Source: Hygrocybe punicea (lineage: Eukaryota > Basidiomycota > Agaricomycetes > Agaricales > Hygrophoraceae). Taken from it: 64,000 nucleotides of DNA. This document shows, piece after piece, positions 34,598 through 46,550 of this stretch. How positions within the stretch are numbered: position 1 is the stretch's first letter; the number at the start of each line of letters is the position of its first letter. The DNA lies in assembly GCA_963556145.1 (NCBI GenBank), contig OY744467.1, positions 186,001 to 250,000 of the forward strand. Reading direction: 5' to 3'. The notes under the pieces were generated by a model, which worked only from the letters and a program-made list of their open reading frames with translations, was not told the DNA's origin and made no database searches. The translations under genes and the position numbers were made by a program.

Positions 34598-34925
34598 TGT
34601 GGGCTGGGCTGTTGGTGGCGAGATTGTTGGTTCTCTTTTTGTGTTGGTTTTCCACCGCGATTTTTCCTTCTTCGCTCATTCTTTTTGTTTCTTTTTCATA
34701 GTCATTTGTGTAGGTTGAGAAAATGAAAATGTTTGATGCTCGGAAAATCATTCAGTGCTTGGAAAATCACTTGGTGCTCGGGGAACTGCTCGGTGCGCTG
34801 TGCTCTGTACACTGCTCGGTACTCGTAAAATCGCTGGGGTGCTGAAAATTCGCTGGAAATCGCAGGAAGTTGCTAAAAATCGCTGAAGATGGAGGCTGTG
34901 TTCGAATCCGCTCTCATCACCACGT

Positions 34926-35080
34926 TGGAGTGGTATGGAGGTACCGCTCTGAGGGCTAGCTGGAGAGTCTCGCAGAAGAGCTGGCGAGGAAGGCTGGATT
35001 CGGACTGACTACTGACAGGGATCTATCTACAACGAACCATGGGAGCCTCGTCACGTGACTAGGCACTTGCTACTACTCCA
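34926..35080 (-). repeat. 5' LTR of TRIM B (sense is minus)
   Basis: 155 bp, four CpG-type mismatches to the other LTR. CCACGTTGG..., i.e. the primer-binding-like GTGGTGATGAGAG, adjoins on the left. Confidence 0.85.
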
Positions 35081-36704
35081 CCGCTTCCGCACATGGTGCA
35101 CCCGACGGACTCTCCAGACGTCCCCGCGCTGCAGAAGACCCCAAGGAGATCGACGACTCCAATGATTGGCTCGACCACTCCTATGGTTTCTTCATGGAAG
35201 TCGTTAATTACCGACCCGTCCCTATGCCCTTTAAACCGATTAGCATATGTGGCCATTGTCGTACCACTGCTGACCGTCTCCAAGAATTACCAACCGCCCT
35301 CGTCTATGCGAATCAAGAAACCGTCTCTGACATACCGCGATCCGATAAAGCCCGCGCGGCCGATGCTCATCTGTCCCTTGTCGAGGCTTGGTTGCGAAAT
35401 CCATCCTGACCCGCTGACCTCACGGATGAACAATACCGTTTGTTCCTGCGATATGCCCTCGAATTCTTCCTCACCGATAACAAGTTATGGCGTAAAGACC
35501 GTCACGGGAAACACAAACTCGTCATACCACCTGACCGCCGGCTTCAGTTACTCAAAGACGCTCACGACTCTCTCGGCCACAAAGGCATATTCTCCGTCCA
35601 CGCCTGCCTACTCGATCGTTTCTGGTGGCCGCACCTCGACCACGACGTTAAGTGGTACGTCCAGTCTTGTCATCAGTGTCAAGTACGTCAAATGCGTTAT
35701 CACCACATACCCCTGACCATCGCTACACCGGCCTCGCTATTCAGCATATGTCAACACGATGTTTATGCCATGATCTGGCAGCTTCCGGTACATTGTCCAA
35801 GCCCATTGCTCCCTCTCCACTTATCCCGAGTTCCGAATGCTATGCTGCGAGACCGGCTCGACCATCGGCACATTCCTATTTGAAGACATCTTATGCCATT
35901 GGGGTGCCCTCGAAGAAATCGTTACCGACAACGGCAAGCCGTTCGTAGAAGCGCTCAACTATCTCGCCTCCCGCTACGGTATCCGGCACATCCGCATTTC
36001 GCCCTACAACTCACAAGTGAATGGGCCTGTTGAACGTCGCCACCTAGATGTCCAGGAGGCCATCATGAAAAGTTGTGATGGAGACGAAAAGAAATGGCAT
36101 ACCATAACCCACTCCGTATTTTGGGCCAAACGGGTCACCACACACAAGAACCTCAGATACTCCTCCTACTACATCACACACGGAGTAGAGCCGCTTTTTC
36201 CATTCGACTTTGCCGAAGCCACATACATGGTTCCGACACAAGATACGATGTGCACAACCGACCTCATAGTCATCCGTGCCCGCCAACTTCATAAACGAGA
36301 AGCCGACCTCAATCGGGTCAAAGAAAAGCTTACCAAGTCTCGGCTCGCGTCCACCCGACAATTTGAAGAAAAATATGCCAACACGATCAAAACCTTTGAT
36401 TTCGAACCCGGCAACCTCGTCCTCGTCCGGAATTCCCGTATCGAGATGTCCCTCGATCGAAAAGCCAAGCCGCGATACTTCGGACCCATGATTGTAGTCA
36501 GGAAAACTCTCAGCGGATCGTATATACTAGCCAAACTCGACGGTGCAGTCTCTAAATCCTGATATGCTGCTTTCCGAGTCGTACCCTACTATGCCTGTTC
36601 AAAGATATCGATACCCTTGGACGATTTTCTACAATACCCCAATGCCGATGATACCGACTCAGGCGATCTCGATGATCCGACGTACCCGCTCTCTATAGAC
36701 CCCT
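35081..36704 (+). pseudogene. pol: G2 integrase
   Basis: It continues pol after TRIM B: GAPDGLSRRP, TGA at 35407-35409 (expected CGA), then the HHCC zinc domain (HDSLGHKGIF ... WYVQSCHQCQ, about 35570-35690). The core domain loses its frame near 35750, where the first catalytic Asp would be, and resumes at about 35840 with IVTDNGKPF (second Asp) and NGPVERRH (Glu). The C-terminal domain has KPRYFGPMIVVRKTLSGSY, the GPY/F-type module. A TGA at 36560-36562 (expected CGA) precedes AFRVVPYYACS and SIDP, where G1 inserted. Confidence 0.75.
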
Positions 36705-37282
36705 TGTTACGCCAAACCCCGATTCCCACTCCGCATCCTCACCCTCATCACACGACGCTATTGTTGACTGGGTATGTAACATCATCGAAGACCAACGGAG
36801 AAATCATCCAGAACGTTACCAACGTGTTCATCATCCGATCCCCGCCGACACACACGATACCTCACCTATTGTTCGTGCACTTAATAACACCGCACAACAC
36901 AATCACCATATTCGATGTCTTCTGTCACCGGATCTTCAACAAAGCCGTTGGCCACCACGATGGCACCCCAAAACGCGGACAACACGACGAGCATTCATGC
37001 GACGGAGCTTATTCGAACGTCGACCATCACAAAGCATTCATTTGCCGATGTCGTACATCTTGGTAAAGAAGCCTGCTCTAAAGTCGTTCGATTAGTATAT
37101 AACTATGGCCATTCGTAGTTAGTATCCCCAAGTTTAGTCTGGCTACACTTCCCCAGATCGCTACCTACCCAGAACTCTCTCCCCCTCTTCTCTACTTTTG
37201 TTTGTACTTGCTTCTGTTTATTTCATCCTCACGTTTGGTTTGTTGTTGCTGGAGTCCGCTCTTACAACAGCGATCCGTAACA
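36705..37282 (+). repeat. 5' LTR of G1
   Basis: 578 bp, TGTTACGCC...CGATCCGTAACA. It is followed by TAAGACTAAAC, shared with the LARD-like element. Confidence 0.9.
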
Positions 37283-37532
37283 TAAGACTAAACTTCTTTT
37301 ACTCTCTCAACAACGAATCTGGAACAACCTGGACCCACGAAGATACCGAACACCTGATTCTGACCTTGACGACGATTATTATCTTGCACCAGAAACGTCA
37401 GATTCTTCTGACGACGCCGAATTCGACCACTACGTCGCAACACAAGTCACCTTCCAACCTCCGCCTCTCCCCCCGTCATCACTTTCTTCTACAACAACTC
37501 CTCCTCACTATCAACCTTGACGAATACAAAGG

Positions 37533-38549
37533 ATGTCTGGCGAAACATCCGAAGAAACCCATGACTCAACCACAACTACATCACCCACAGCCCCGTCATC
37601 TCCCAAATCACATATTGCTCCGCCAGCTAAGTACGATGGGAACAAGGAGGGATTCAAAACATTCCTTCGAGGCGCAGTCATTTACCTCCGCGCCAACGAA
37701 ACCGCTTTCCCCGATGATGAAAAAAAGATCCTTTTTATCATCTCGTACCTGCATGGAGGACTCGCCGGAAGATGGGCAGATGAGTTCGTCGACGTTGCCA
37801 TGGGACACTCCCCCATCAACTTCAGATCCCTGGAAGACTTCATTACGGAATTTAGATGACATTTCGAGAAACCCGACCAGAAGAAAGACGCGTTAACAAA
37901 ATTGAATGAGTTACGCCAAGGGAAAATGACCGCAGACGAATTCTGGATTGAATTCGATACTCTTCGACGGATGTCTGGACTCGGCGAAATCCTGAATGAC
38001 AGCTATCTCATTCAGCTCATCGAACTCCATATGAACAAGCCATTGATCGACCAGATATATACGGGCATGACTATTCCGACAACCGTACAAGAATGGCGAG
38101 ATCAAACAACCAAACTCGACCAGCAATGGCGACGTCGACAGGATCAGATACGATCCATGAATACGAATACCCCGAAACAACGATATAATTCCAATACGGC
38201 GACAACTACGACAACAACCTCTCGACCACAAGTTACCCCTTCTCGTCCCATATCAGAATCTGTCCCGATGGACGTCGACACACGACGAACACAACCCCGA
38301 CAACAAACGTTTACTCGTTTGACAGACGAACAACGGTTGGATTTCATGAAGAAGGGGATTTGTTTCAAATGTCGGCAACCCGGACATATCTCGCGTAATT
38401 GTCCAGAACAACAGGGACGACAACAGATTTGTTCTATGGAAACTGTTCAACAAACCCCGAAACAACAACAAGACGATGGCAAAGACGCCCGGATTGCCGC
38501 ATTGATGGATGAATTGGCGGCGATGAAGTTGAAGCAAGAGGGTTTTTAA
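37533..38549 (+). pseudogene. gag: G1 gag (one TGA)
   Basis: 338 codons from the ATG at 37533. The Retrotrans_gag-type domain spans about residues 30-170 (PAKYDGNKEGFKTFLRGA ... EDFITEFR-stop-HFEKPDQKK ... TVQEWRDQTTKLDQQWR). A linker rich in Thr/Gln follows, then one CX2CX4HX4C knuckle (CFKCRQPGHISRNC, near 38370-38410), then a short C-terminal helix. The TGA at 37857-37859 sits where Arg is expected and would cut gag at residue 108. Gag forms the virus-like particle and binds the element RNA. Confidence 0.88.
38540..38549 (+). promoter_or_regulatory. Programmed -1 frameshift site between G1 gag and pol
   Basis: The heptamer G-GGT-TTT (38540-38546) fits X-XXY-YYZ and is followed directly by the gag stop TAA (38547-38549). 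The pol frame is exactly -1 relative to gag and is open from here except for TGA codons. No strong downstream pseudoknot was worked out. Confidence 0.65.
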
Positions 38550-41500
38550 GAAAGCGACGTGATGCGCAGGAGGCCACGATCGCACGACTCAAGAAAGATG
38601 TACACGTATGTAAACAATTCAATGGTGTATTTTCAAAACTCAAAGACCTCCGCAATGACCTGAGACAACAACCGAAACAACAACCAGAAGTAAAACCAAA
38701 ACAGGAAAGTAACACGTGGTGAGATACCCATGTTACGGACGAAGAAGACAAGACAACGAAGAAGAAAACAACGATTGAATCCGAATTCAATGCCATGGAA
38801 ACAATTGTGGCCATCCGGTCAACCACAATGGGTTATGCCCTCGACCTCTTATGTGATTATGACATACACGGACAATGGACAGAGAAGATTTCGCCGGGTT
38901 TGGTTCTCTCTCTCAATCGTCGATCAATTGATGATGCAGTTCAATGGCTGGTACACAATATGCCCCAGGACTCACCACAAGAACCACGAACTCTAGAACC
39001 AATACGAGCCATAACACAGAAAGATTCCGAACTTCATATGGCGTTATTGGTTCATGGTTTCGTCTCGGTCACCCAAGATGGTCGTCAATATCCCATGACC
39101 GGTTTGATCGATTGTGGCTGCACGATCTGTGCAATTGATATCGGCTACGTCAAAGCGCACAACATTCCCACGAAGCCATACTTAAATCCGTTTAATTCGT
39201 ATATGAGCGATGGGACACAACCAAAAACAGGACAGATCACTGAATATTGCGAGTTGCAAATGTGGCTTGGGGATCATCAAGAATTACTCCGTTTTGCAGT
39301 AACAACATTGGCGAAAATGGATATCTTCCTTGGATACGATTGGCTCAAAAAACATAACCCAGAAATTGATTGGCGTGAAAACGAGATCAAGTTCTCACGA
39401 TGTCTTTCGGGTTGTGGCAAGCCATCAACAATACGGTCAACCGAATTCAACACTGTGGTCTGGGAACGGCCTCTTTGGTTCGATCAAGTGATGGAAGAAA
39501 CGATGGACCCAGCACACTTTCGTTCATTCATGACCAAGTCGACAGAACTCGCAATCAAAGCACAGGAACAACAAAAAGAGAAATCGTTCGAAGAACTGGT
39601 CCCTGAAACGTATCATGAATATCGCGATGTCTTCGAACCCTCTGGGTTTGATGAGTTACCGGCACGGAAACCTTGGGATCACGCAATCACCCTGAAACCG
39701 GATGCACCGGACCATCACGACTGCAAGTTATACCTGTTATCACCAATTGAAAAACAAGACCTCGATAAATTTCTCGATGAGAATCTGAAAACAGGACGAA
39801 TTCGACCATCACAATCACCATATGCTTCTCCTTTCTTTTTCGTATCAAAGAAGGATGCTGCAGAACGACAACCAATACAGGATTACCGATGGTTGAATTC
39901 ATGGACCGTTGATGACAAGTATCCATTACCGTTGATCAATGACATCATCAAGCAACTTGCTGAAGCAAAATTCTTCACAAAACTCGATGTTCGATGGGGT
40001 TTCAATAATGTTCGGATCAAAGAAGGCGATGAACACAAAGCTGCCTTCCTAACCCCGAAAGGTCTTTTTGAACCGACCGTGATGTTCTTCGGGTTGAAGA
40101 ACTCACCACCAACGTTTCAACGACTGATGAATCATGTTTTTCATTATGAAATCCGTGAAGGCTGGCTTTTGGTGTACATGGATGACATCCTGATCTTCTC
40201 GAAATCATTGGAAGAAAACCAACAACGCACGAAACAAGTCCTGAAGATTTTCCGGGAAAATAACTTATTCCTGAAACCCAAGAAATGTACATTCGATAAA
40301 CCAAAAGTCGATTATCTCGGCCTTATCGTCGGTGAAGGACAAGTCCAAATGGATCCTGTCAAGACCAACGCGATCACCGATTGGCCAGTCCCTACAAATC
40401 TTACTGAACTACAACGGTTCATTGGTTTTTTGAATTTTTATCGTCGTTTCGTCAAAAACTTTTCACGGATTGCTGCTCCTCTTCATAGACTTACAGGAAA
40501 AGCAAAATGGGATTGGACAGAAGAGCAACAGAATGCATTCGATCGATTGAAGACAATCATCACAACCGATCCCATCCTTGTTCTGCCCACACCTGACAAG
40601 AAATTCATCATCGAATGTGATGCTTCTGATTATGCCATAGGTGCCATCTTATCACAAGAACAATCCGATGGCCTCTTCCGACCCGTCGCATACATGTCGA
40701 CAACAATGACACCAGCAGAACGAAATTATCAAATTTTCGACAAGGAATTACTCGCAATCATACGAAGCTTCAAAGAATGGCGTCACTTCCTTCTTGGTGC
40801 GAAAGAACAAATCGACGTGTTCACCGATCATCGTAACTTGGAATATTATCGTAAACCACAAGATCTCACACGACGACAAGCACGATGGATCGCATTCCTA
40901 CAGGATTACAATTTTTGTCTTCTATACAGAAAAGGATCACAAAACAAGAAAGCCGATCTTCTTTATCGGCGTGTTGATCATAAACCAACAGAAATGGATA
41001 ATAAAGGTTTGATTGGACTACCTGATTCTCTTTTTATCGTACCAGAACAATCCATTCGGCGAATCCTCCATTCATCTCTTTCCCGCGACAATATCATTTC
41101 CCTACACCACGATAACCCAACAGCTGGACATCCCGGTCGTGATAAAACAATTGAGTTGATATCGTGAACATCGACATGGCCGACTATCCGTGATGACATC
41201 GAACGGTATATTACCGGTTGTGCCGAATGCCAACGAAACAAACCACGTCGTGGGAAACAATTGGGACAGCTTTTCCCTCATGAAGTACCACCGTATAATT
41301 GGCATACGATTTCCGTCGACATGATTGGTCCCTTACCGGAATCGCACGGCTTTGACGCCATTTTGGTCATTGTCGACAAATGATCGAAACATCCAATCTT
41401 TGTCGCCACCAATACGACTCTGACATCAGAAGGTTGGGCCAGATTATTCCACGATCACGTTTTCAAACGCTTCGGCATGCCACATTTCATCATATCTGAT

Positions 41501-42832
41501 CGTGGTTCTGTTTTCGTTTCGCGTTTCATTACCGAATTATATTCCCTGATTGGCATAAAAGGACGACCAACAACAGCATATCATCCTCGTGCTGATGGAC
41601 AGATGGAACGAATGAATCAAGAACTCGAAATCTTTCTTCGTTTCTTTACCAATTACCAACAAGACGATTGGCATGAATGGCTTGCCCTTGCAGAATTCGC
41701 ATTGGCCAATCGCGAATCCTCCGCAATCAAGGCTTCCCCTTTCTTTGCCACACAAGGACAACATCCATGGACCGGCCTCGACCTCGACACGCATACCCCT
41801 ATCGTCAATGAAGCCGTCAGTGATTTCATCACACGAATGAAGACCATACAACAAAAGATTGGGGAAATCGCAGATGTCACGAAACAGACGATGAAGGATA
41901 AGTATGACAGCCATGTCAAAAAGATCATCTTTTCTCCTGGTGATAAAGTCTGGCTAAATGGAAAGAATTTGACCACAGATCGACCAAGCAAAAAATTGGA
42001 CAATCAGAAATTCGGTCCATTCGTCGTCAGTAAACGGATCGGTTCGTCATCGTACAAGCTCAAATTGCCGAAGACCTGGAAAATCTTTCCCGTATTCAAT
42101 GTCGCTCTCCTTTCCCCATTTGTCCCTCCTTCCTCCCCTATTCAACAAAAATACCATCTTCGACCTCCCCCCGAAATCATCGACAATGATGACCACTACG
42201 AAATAGAACATATCCTCGATTCCCGTATTCGTCGAAATAAATTATATTACTTAGTTCATTGGCTTGATTATCCCCGAGATGAAGATTCCTGGATCCCCGC
42301 ATCCGAAACCTCATACTGCCAGGATCTCGTCGATGACTTTCATAAATTACATCCCAAAGCTCCATCTTCATCATCTCTCCGTTCACTTTTTACTCTTCCC
42401 CCTTCCATTATCCTCCCTTTTTCCTCTTCTTCCATTTTACTTGCCATATATCCAAAAAACGCCACCCTCATCGCCAACCATACAAAGAACCACGAATTCC
42501 GAAAATACGTCTTTCCCCCTAATGTTACTCACGCCTATCTTTACGAAACTGCCCCCGTCGACGCCATTACCGCCATCATCGAAATCGCCCCCCCTATCAC
42601 TGCCCCTGCCTTAATTGCCGACGTCAGTGGCGTTGGCAATTCCGACTTCAATACCCGTGTTAAAACCTGTCCGTACGCTTTCCCGATCTTACATTATTAT
42701 CACCTTCCATCACCTATCCCCTCCGCCGCCCTTTCGCATGATTATGACATTTCTACTCCTCATCGTTTTTCGTTGCTTCCTTCTTCTTTCACACGTGATC
42801 ACCCCGTGAATCCCGATCACCTCGTTTATTAG
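38546..42832 (+). pseudogene. pol: G1 pol: protease, RT, RNase H, integrase, chromodomain (three TGA)
   Basis: Frame -1 from the slippery site. The retropepsin has GLIDCGCT (DCG where DSG/DTG is usual) and FLGYDWLKKHNP. RT has FFTKLDVRWGFNNVRI (first Asp) and YMDD near 40180. RNase H has ECDASDYAIGAIL, DKELLAI and FTDHRNL. Integrase has the HHCC finger (HHDNPTAGH ... GCAECQ), SVDMIGPLP, ISDRGSVF and GQMERMNQ for D,D,E, and KFGPFVVSKRIGSSSY (GPY/F). The end carries a chromodomain (YEIEHILDSRIRRN, YYLVHWLDYPRDEDSW), which targets integration to marked chromatin. TGA codons at 38720, 41165 and 41381 replace expected Arg codons. Otherwise intact. Confidence 0.9.
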
Positions 42833-42912
42833 TTTTACCAGCCCTAATCTTTCTTGCCTATATATGCTTCTTCCGTTTCTTTTCTTTCGTTTGCCCCTTT
42901 TTCCCCTCTTCC

Positions 42913-43340
42913 ATGTCGTCTCCTTCTTCCCCTCCCTCTGTTTCTGATCATTACATCTACGACTCCGACGGTTTCCCTCATTGTTGGTACGAGTTACCCC
43001 CGACTCCACGTTGCCTTTACGAACACAATGTCCCCCGTCGCCGTCGTCGTTTTTGTGACCAGTCTCTTCGCTTTGAATTCCCCCCTTCTTCCTTCACTGG
43101 TTCCTTCTCCACTGATGATGTTCTTCTTCCCCTCGGCCTCGACTCTCGTCTTTTCCCCGCATGGCTCCCGCCTTCCTCGTTCTTCGCTTGTGCCCACAAG
43201 TCCATGGTCCCACGGTTGGTCCCCGTTTGGTTCTCCGATGCTCCCGTCAACCTTAGCGAGGAGTTCTGCGATTGCTGGGAGACTGCCATGTTGTTGCTCC
43301 CACCGGTTAATCGGGACGATTCCCCTTGTTCCGGGGGTTT
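42913..43340 (+). CDS. Possible third ORF of G1 between pol and the 3' LTR
   Basis: An ATG at 42913 opens a frame of about 143 codons before the LTR (it then continues into it). The start MSSPSSPPSVSDHYIYDSDG and the body (PHCWYELPPTPRCLYEHN, FEFPPSSFTGSFSTDDVLLP, LSEEFCDCWETAMLL) look protein-like rather than low-complexity. No family is recognised. It may be an accessory protein or leftover flank. The last residues before the LTR (VNRDDSPCSGG) come from the conserved pre-LTR segment shared with the LARD-like element. Confidence 0.35.
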
Positions 43341-43918
43341 TGTTACGCCAAACCCCGATTCCCACTCTGCATCCTCACCCTCATCACACGACGCTATTGT
43401 TGACTGGGTACGTAACATCATCGAAGACCAACGGAGAAATCATCCAGAACGTTACCAACGTGTTCATCATCCGATCCCCGCCGACACACACGATACCTCA
43501 CCTATTGTTCGTGCACTTAATAACACCGCACAACACAATCACCGTATTCGATGTCTTCTGTCACTGGATCTTCAACAAAGCCGTTGGCCACCACGATGGC
43601 ACCCCAAAACGCGGACAACACGACGAGCATTCATGTGACGGAGCTTATTCGAACGTCGACCATCACAAAGCATTCATTTGCCGATGTCGTACATCTTGGT
43701 AAAGAAGCCTGCCCTAAAGTCGTTCGATTAGTATATAACTATGGCCATTCGTAGTTAGTATCCCCAAGTTTAGTATGGCTACACTTCCCCAGATCGCTAC
43801 CTACCCAGAACTCTCTCCCCCTCTTCTCTACTTTTGTTTGTACTTGCTTCTGTTTATTTCATCCTCACGTTTGGTTTGTTGTTGCCGGAGTCCGCTCTTA
43901 CGACAGCGATCCATAACA
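43341..43918 (+). repeat. 3' LTR of G1
   Basis: 578 bp, preceded by CCGGGGGTTT and followed by TSD CCCCT. Confidence 0.9.
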
Positions 43919-43923
43919 CCCCT

Positions 43924-44211
43924 CGGCCGACGATGATTAGGCAATTTTTATCTTATCTTGTCCATTTTATCTCTATACTTAGCATTTCTTTCTTTTCTTG
44001 TGACAAATGATGCGAAGAGTCCCATGTCTTCGGGAGCCATTGGCTTTCCTTAGCTGGGTGAACATGCTGAAAATGTCTTTTATATATATACAAAAAAATC
44101 TTTTCATTTTATTTACACAGACACGATTTTGTATATACATTTTTAGAGACGGCCGAACTTGTAGTCTCGCCCCATCAAAACCAGCATTGCCGACACCCGC
44201 TCGTGATCGAT
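43924..44211 (+). other. End of G2 pol and spacer to the antisense gene
   Basis: The first 14 bp complete G2 pol (stop TAG at 43935-43937). The rest is AT-rich, with TATATATACAAAAAAAT at about 44081, and probably holds the polyadenylation signals of both converging transcripts. No gene. Confidence 0.5.
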
Positions 44212-44587
44212 TCAAAGCCTTTGGAGGCATTGGCCGTATTGGATGAGATGCCGGTTCACCTCGGCACCCAGGGATCCCAGCTCCTCTGTCAGCGTGGCGA
44301 GCCGCACGGACACGCTTCCAAAACTCTCTATCACTCCGTCGAACAGGTTTCCTTCGGAAGCCGCCCTAGGCTTTTTCATCGGCCGCTCCTCAGCCATCTC
44401 TTCTTCCTCGTCGTCCGAATCTGACTCCACCTCTTCGATCGGCCACTTACTCGTCGATGCCCGAGCGGGTCTCATCCAAATTGTCTTGGTGGTAAACAAG
44501 AGCGGTTTCCTTGTACCCGCTACTGCCTTTCCCTTGCCGGTGTCTGCCTTGCGTCGTCCCCCGCCCGTCTGATGAGTCGCGTTGGTA

Positions 44588-44676
44588 CATTTCTTCTTTA
44601 ACTTTCGACACCTCTCACAAACGTACCCGGTCACGCCTCGACACGCCTCTTGAGCCTTGACGCAATTGGTGCATGG
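44588..44676 (-). other. Zn2Cys6-type motif of the antisense gene
   Basis: Six Cys in CX2CX6CX7CX2CX6C within the first 30 codons of exon 3. The second half CERCRKLKKKC resembles the basic first half of GAL4-type clusters. The two halves are each CX2CX6C, so two separate knuckles cannot be excluded. Confidence 0.6.
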
Positions 44677-46144
44677 CTGTAAAGGAAACGGTCCGGTAAA
44701 CTTTTACGATGCTCAATGGGTACGAATAGGTACTCGACAATAAGGACTTACCGTCGTCCCGTCCACGTCCTCGATTGCCACACCCGGCATCTCCTCATCT
44801 CCTAGATTGGCTGGTGGCTCTGGTGCCAGTTCGCCGGGATCTTCTTCGAATCCGACTGCGACTTCGCCCTCCAGCACCGGTATGAGGTCCTGCTCACCCG
44901 TGGTCGATGCGTTGGTGATATTTGTTCCCACCTGCCGGTCCTCGCTGACCTGTCGCCGATATTCGATCCCATCCCTCTCAACCCGGTCCACCTCCTGAGT
45001 CCACTGCTGCCCTTCTTTCTCTATCCTGAGCTTCTCCCGCCTCTCCTCTGCAGCCGCTCCCCGTTTCTCCACCTCTGCTCACGCCTGTGCCTCCGCCAAC
45101 CATCTTGCCTCCTCTTCCCACGCAGCTGCCTCCGCATCTGCCCGCCGCTTTTCTTCTTCCTCCTCCTGTCTAGTCCACTCAGTCGTCTCCGTCAGCCACT
45201 CCTCCAACGTGTCTGCATACGCCTGCCGATCTTTCCACAAAGGAAGCGTCAGTATACTTTTGCCCGCGTCTTTGAGCTTGGTCATGATCCCGTTATATAC
45301 CCGCTAGCGGACAATGTTAGTCGTACAGGATCTCACTTCTGGATAGTGTTTGAAGGTCCAGTCCCTAGGACCGGGAAAAAACCAGGACCTAACCGGACCA
45401 GACCGGAAAAAAACCGGACCTCGGTTGCGGTTCATCCTTTTTTCTCATTAAAAAACCGGTTGCGGTTAACTTAACTTACATTACTAAGGACGGGGTTGCA
45501 ACCAGTTTTAACCGGTTGCAACTGAACTTGGCAGTCTATGCGAGCTACAAAGTAATATTTATTTATTAAACTAATTAGACTACGACTTAATATAAAATTG
45601 GGAGATGAGGCTGGGTTTATATAGGCCGTGTGGTGTGCTCACGGACCATGTCAACAAGTTTGGCCACAAATGCTGGCCAAACAAGAACACTAACGAGTAC
45701 CTATTTCCCACGTCGACCAAGACCGCAGCAAAACGACCACGACGGCCACAAGGAAGCGAGAAAAGGCAGTGGGGGGTGGTGCGCCCACTCCTGCTGCAGA
45801 AAAAGTATGTTTTTCATTTTCATTTTTCATTTATTGTTCTATGCTAATTCCTGACCAACATGATGACCCACGCCAACGGAGCCACCAATGCGCCCGTCAA
45901 CACACTGCCCACGTGTCCGACATGACCACCACTGCCACCATCAATGGGACCACCAACGCTGCCATCAACGGGACCGCAACACCCCCACCAACACGCCAAC
46001 ACCCACCACTGGGGGCCGTCAACGCAGCAGGTCCGCCAACGCCGTCATCAACAGGGCCGCAATGCCCCCACCACTGGGGGCTGTCAACACAACGGGACCA
46101 CCAACGCCATCATCAATGGGGCCGCAACGCCCACACCCCAGTCC

Positions 46145-46198
46145 ACCTCGCATACACACGGCGATGCGTCAATTGACGTGTGTCCAGTTTTGCGAGGT
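46145..46198. promoter_or_regulatory. 54-bp dyad motif in H2
   Basis: ACCTCGC, then CGTCAATTGACG (a perfect 12-bp palindrome, 46167-46178), then TGCGAGGT. Same layout as in H3 and H1. Confidence 0.65.
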
Positions 46199-46350
46199 TG
46201 AAGAGAGAGTGTGGGTGTGCAGAAAGACTCACCAATGTCACCAATGGGGTTGCCAATGGCCCAACGTGCCCCCAAAACCATCAGTTATTAATTATTAAGA
46301 ATGATTTAGCTATTTAGATAATTAGCGTGATTTTCCCTGGTTGGAACCGG

Positions 46351-46507
46351 TGTAGTAGGGACTAGGGGTCCCTACTGGTGTCTCAGTGATCTCGGATGGT
46401 GTGACAAGCTGAAGTCTCATAAGCTATCTACACAAAAGGTAATCCTACGGAACATGGGAACAATCACGTGATCTACTAGTAGTAGTGGGGCACTACCCAC
46501 TACTACA
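46351..46507 (-). repeat. TRIM D outer LTR, left
   Basis: 157 bp, TGTAGTAGGG...CCCACTACTACA, with ATCACGTGAT box. Confidence 0.85.
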
Positions 46508-46550
46508 TGTACCCCCCTCAAAAAAAACTGTGGCGTCCTCGCCACTGAGG
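46508..46550 (-). promoter_or_regulatory. TRIM D 3' hairpin and polypurine tract
   Basis: GTGGCG (46530-46535) and CGCCAC (46540-46545) pair around TCCT (AGGA in sense). The adjoining TGTACCCCCCTCAAAAAAAA is the complement of the purine tract. Confidence 0.65.

Larger units (their letters stand above)
24521..35080 (-). mobile_element. TRIM B (reverse), enlarged to 10.6 kb by a foldback insertion
   Basis: 155-bp LTRs at 24521-24675 and 34926-35080 have TSD CCGC (24517-24520 and 35081-35084). In sense (minus) orientation the 5' LTR at 35080-34926 is followed by ACG-TGGTGATGAGAG, the same primer-binding-like sequence as TRIM A. The 3' end carries the hairpin and purine tract. The LTRs differ at four sites, all CpG transitions. 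Without H5 (24718-32579) the element is about 2.7 kb. It split G2 between RNase H and integrase, which rejoin as HIPASAHGAPDGLSRRP. Confidence 0.85.
36705..43918 (+). mobile_element. Ty3/gypsy chromovirus G1, full length
   Basis: 7214 bp with 578-bp LTRs and TSD CCCCT (36700-36704 and 43919-43923). Order: LTR, gag with CCHC knuckle, -1 frameshift site, protease, RT, RNase H, integrase with chromodomain, a small extra ORF, LTR. The LTRs differ at ten sites by eye, eight of them CpG transitions. Four in-frame TGA codons are the only breaks in gag-pol. It lies at the very end of G2 pol, 14 bp before the G2 stop codon. Confidence 0.92.

Noticed and set aside
33302..34718. Plus-strand frames of over 230 codons antisense to the TRIM B Pro-rich frame
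   Set aside because: They mirror the GC-rich minus-strand sequence, giving Val/Gly/Trp-rich products, and TRIM B sense is minus.
36705..43918. TGA read as Arg or another amino acid (code change) to keep G1 intact
   Set aside because: TGA serves as a normal stop for several frames here, and the changes coincide with CpG transitions in LTRs. Decay is simpler than recoding.
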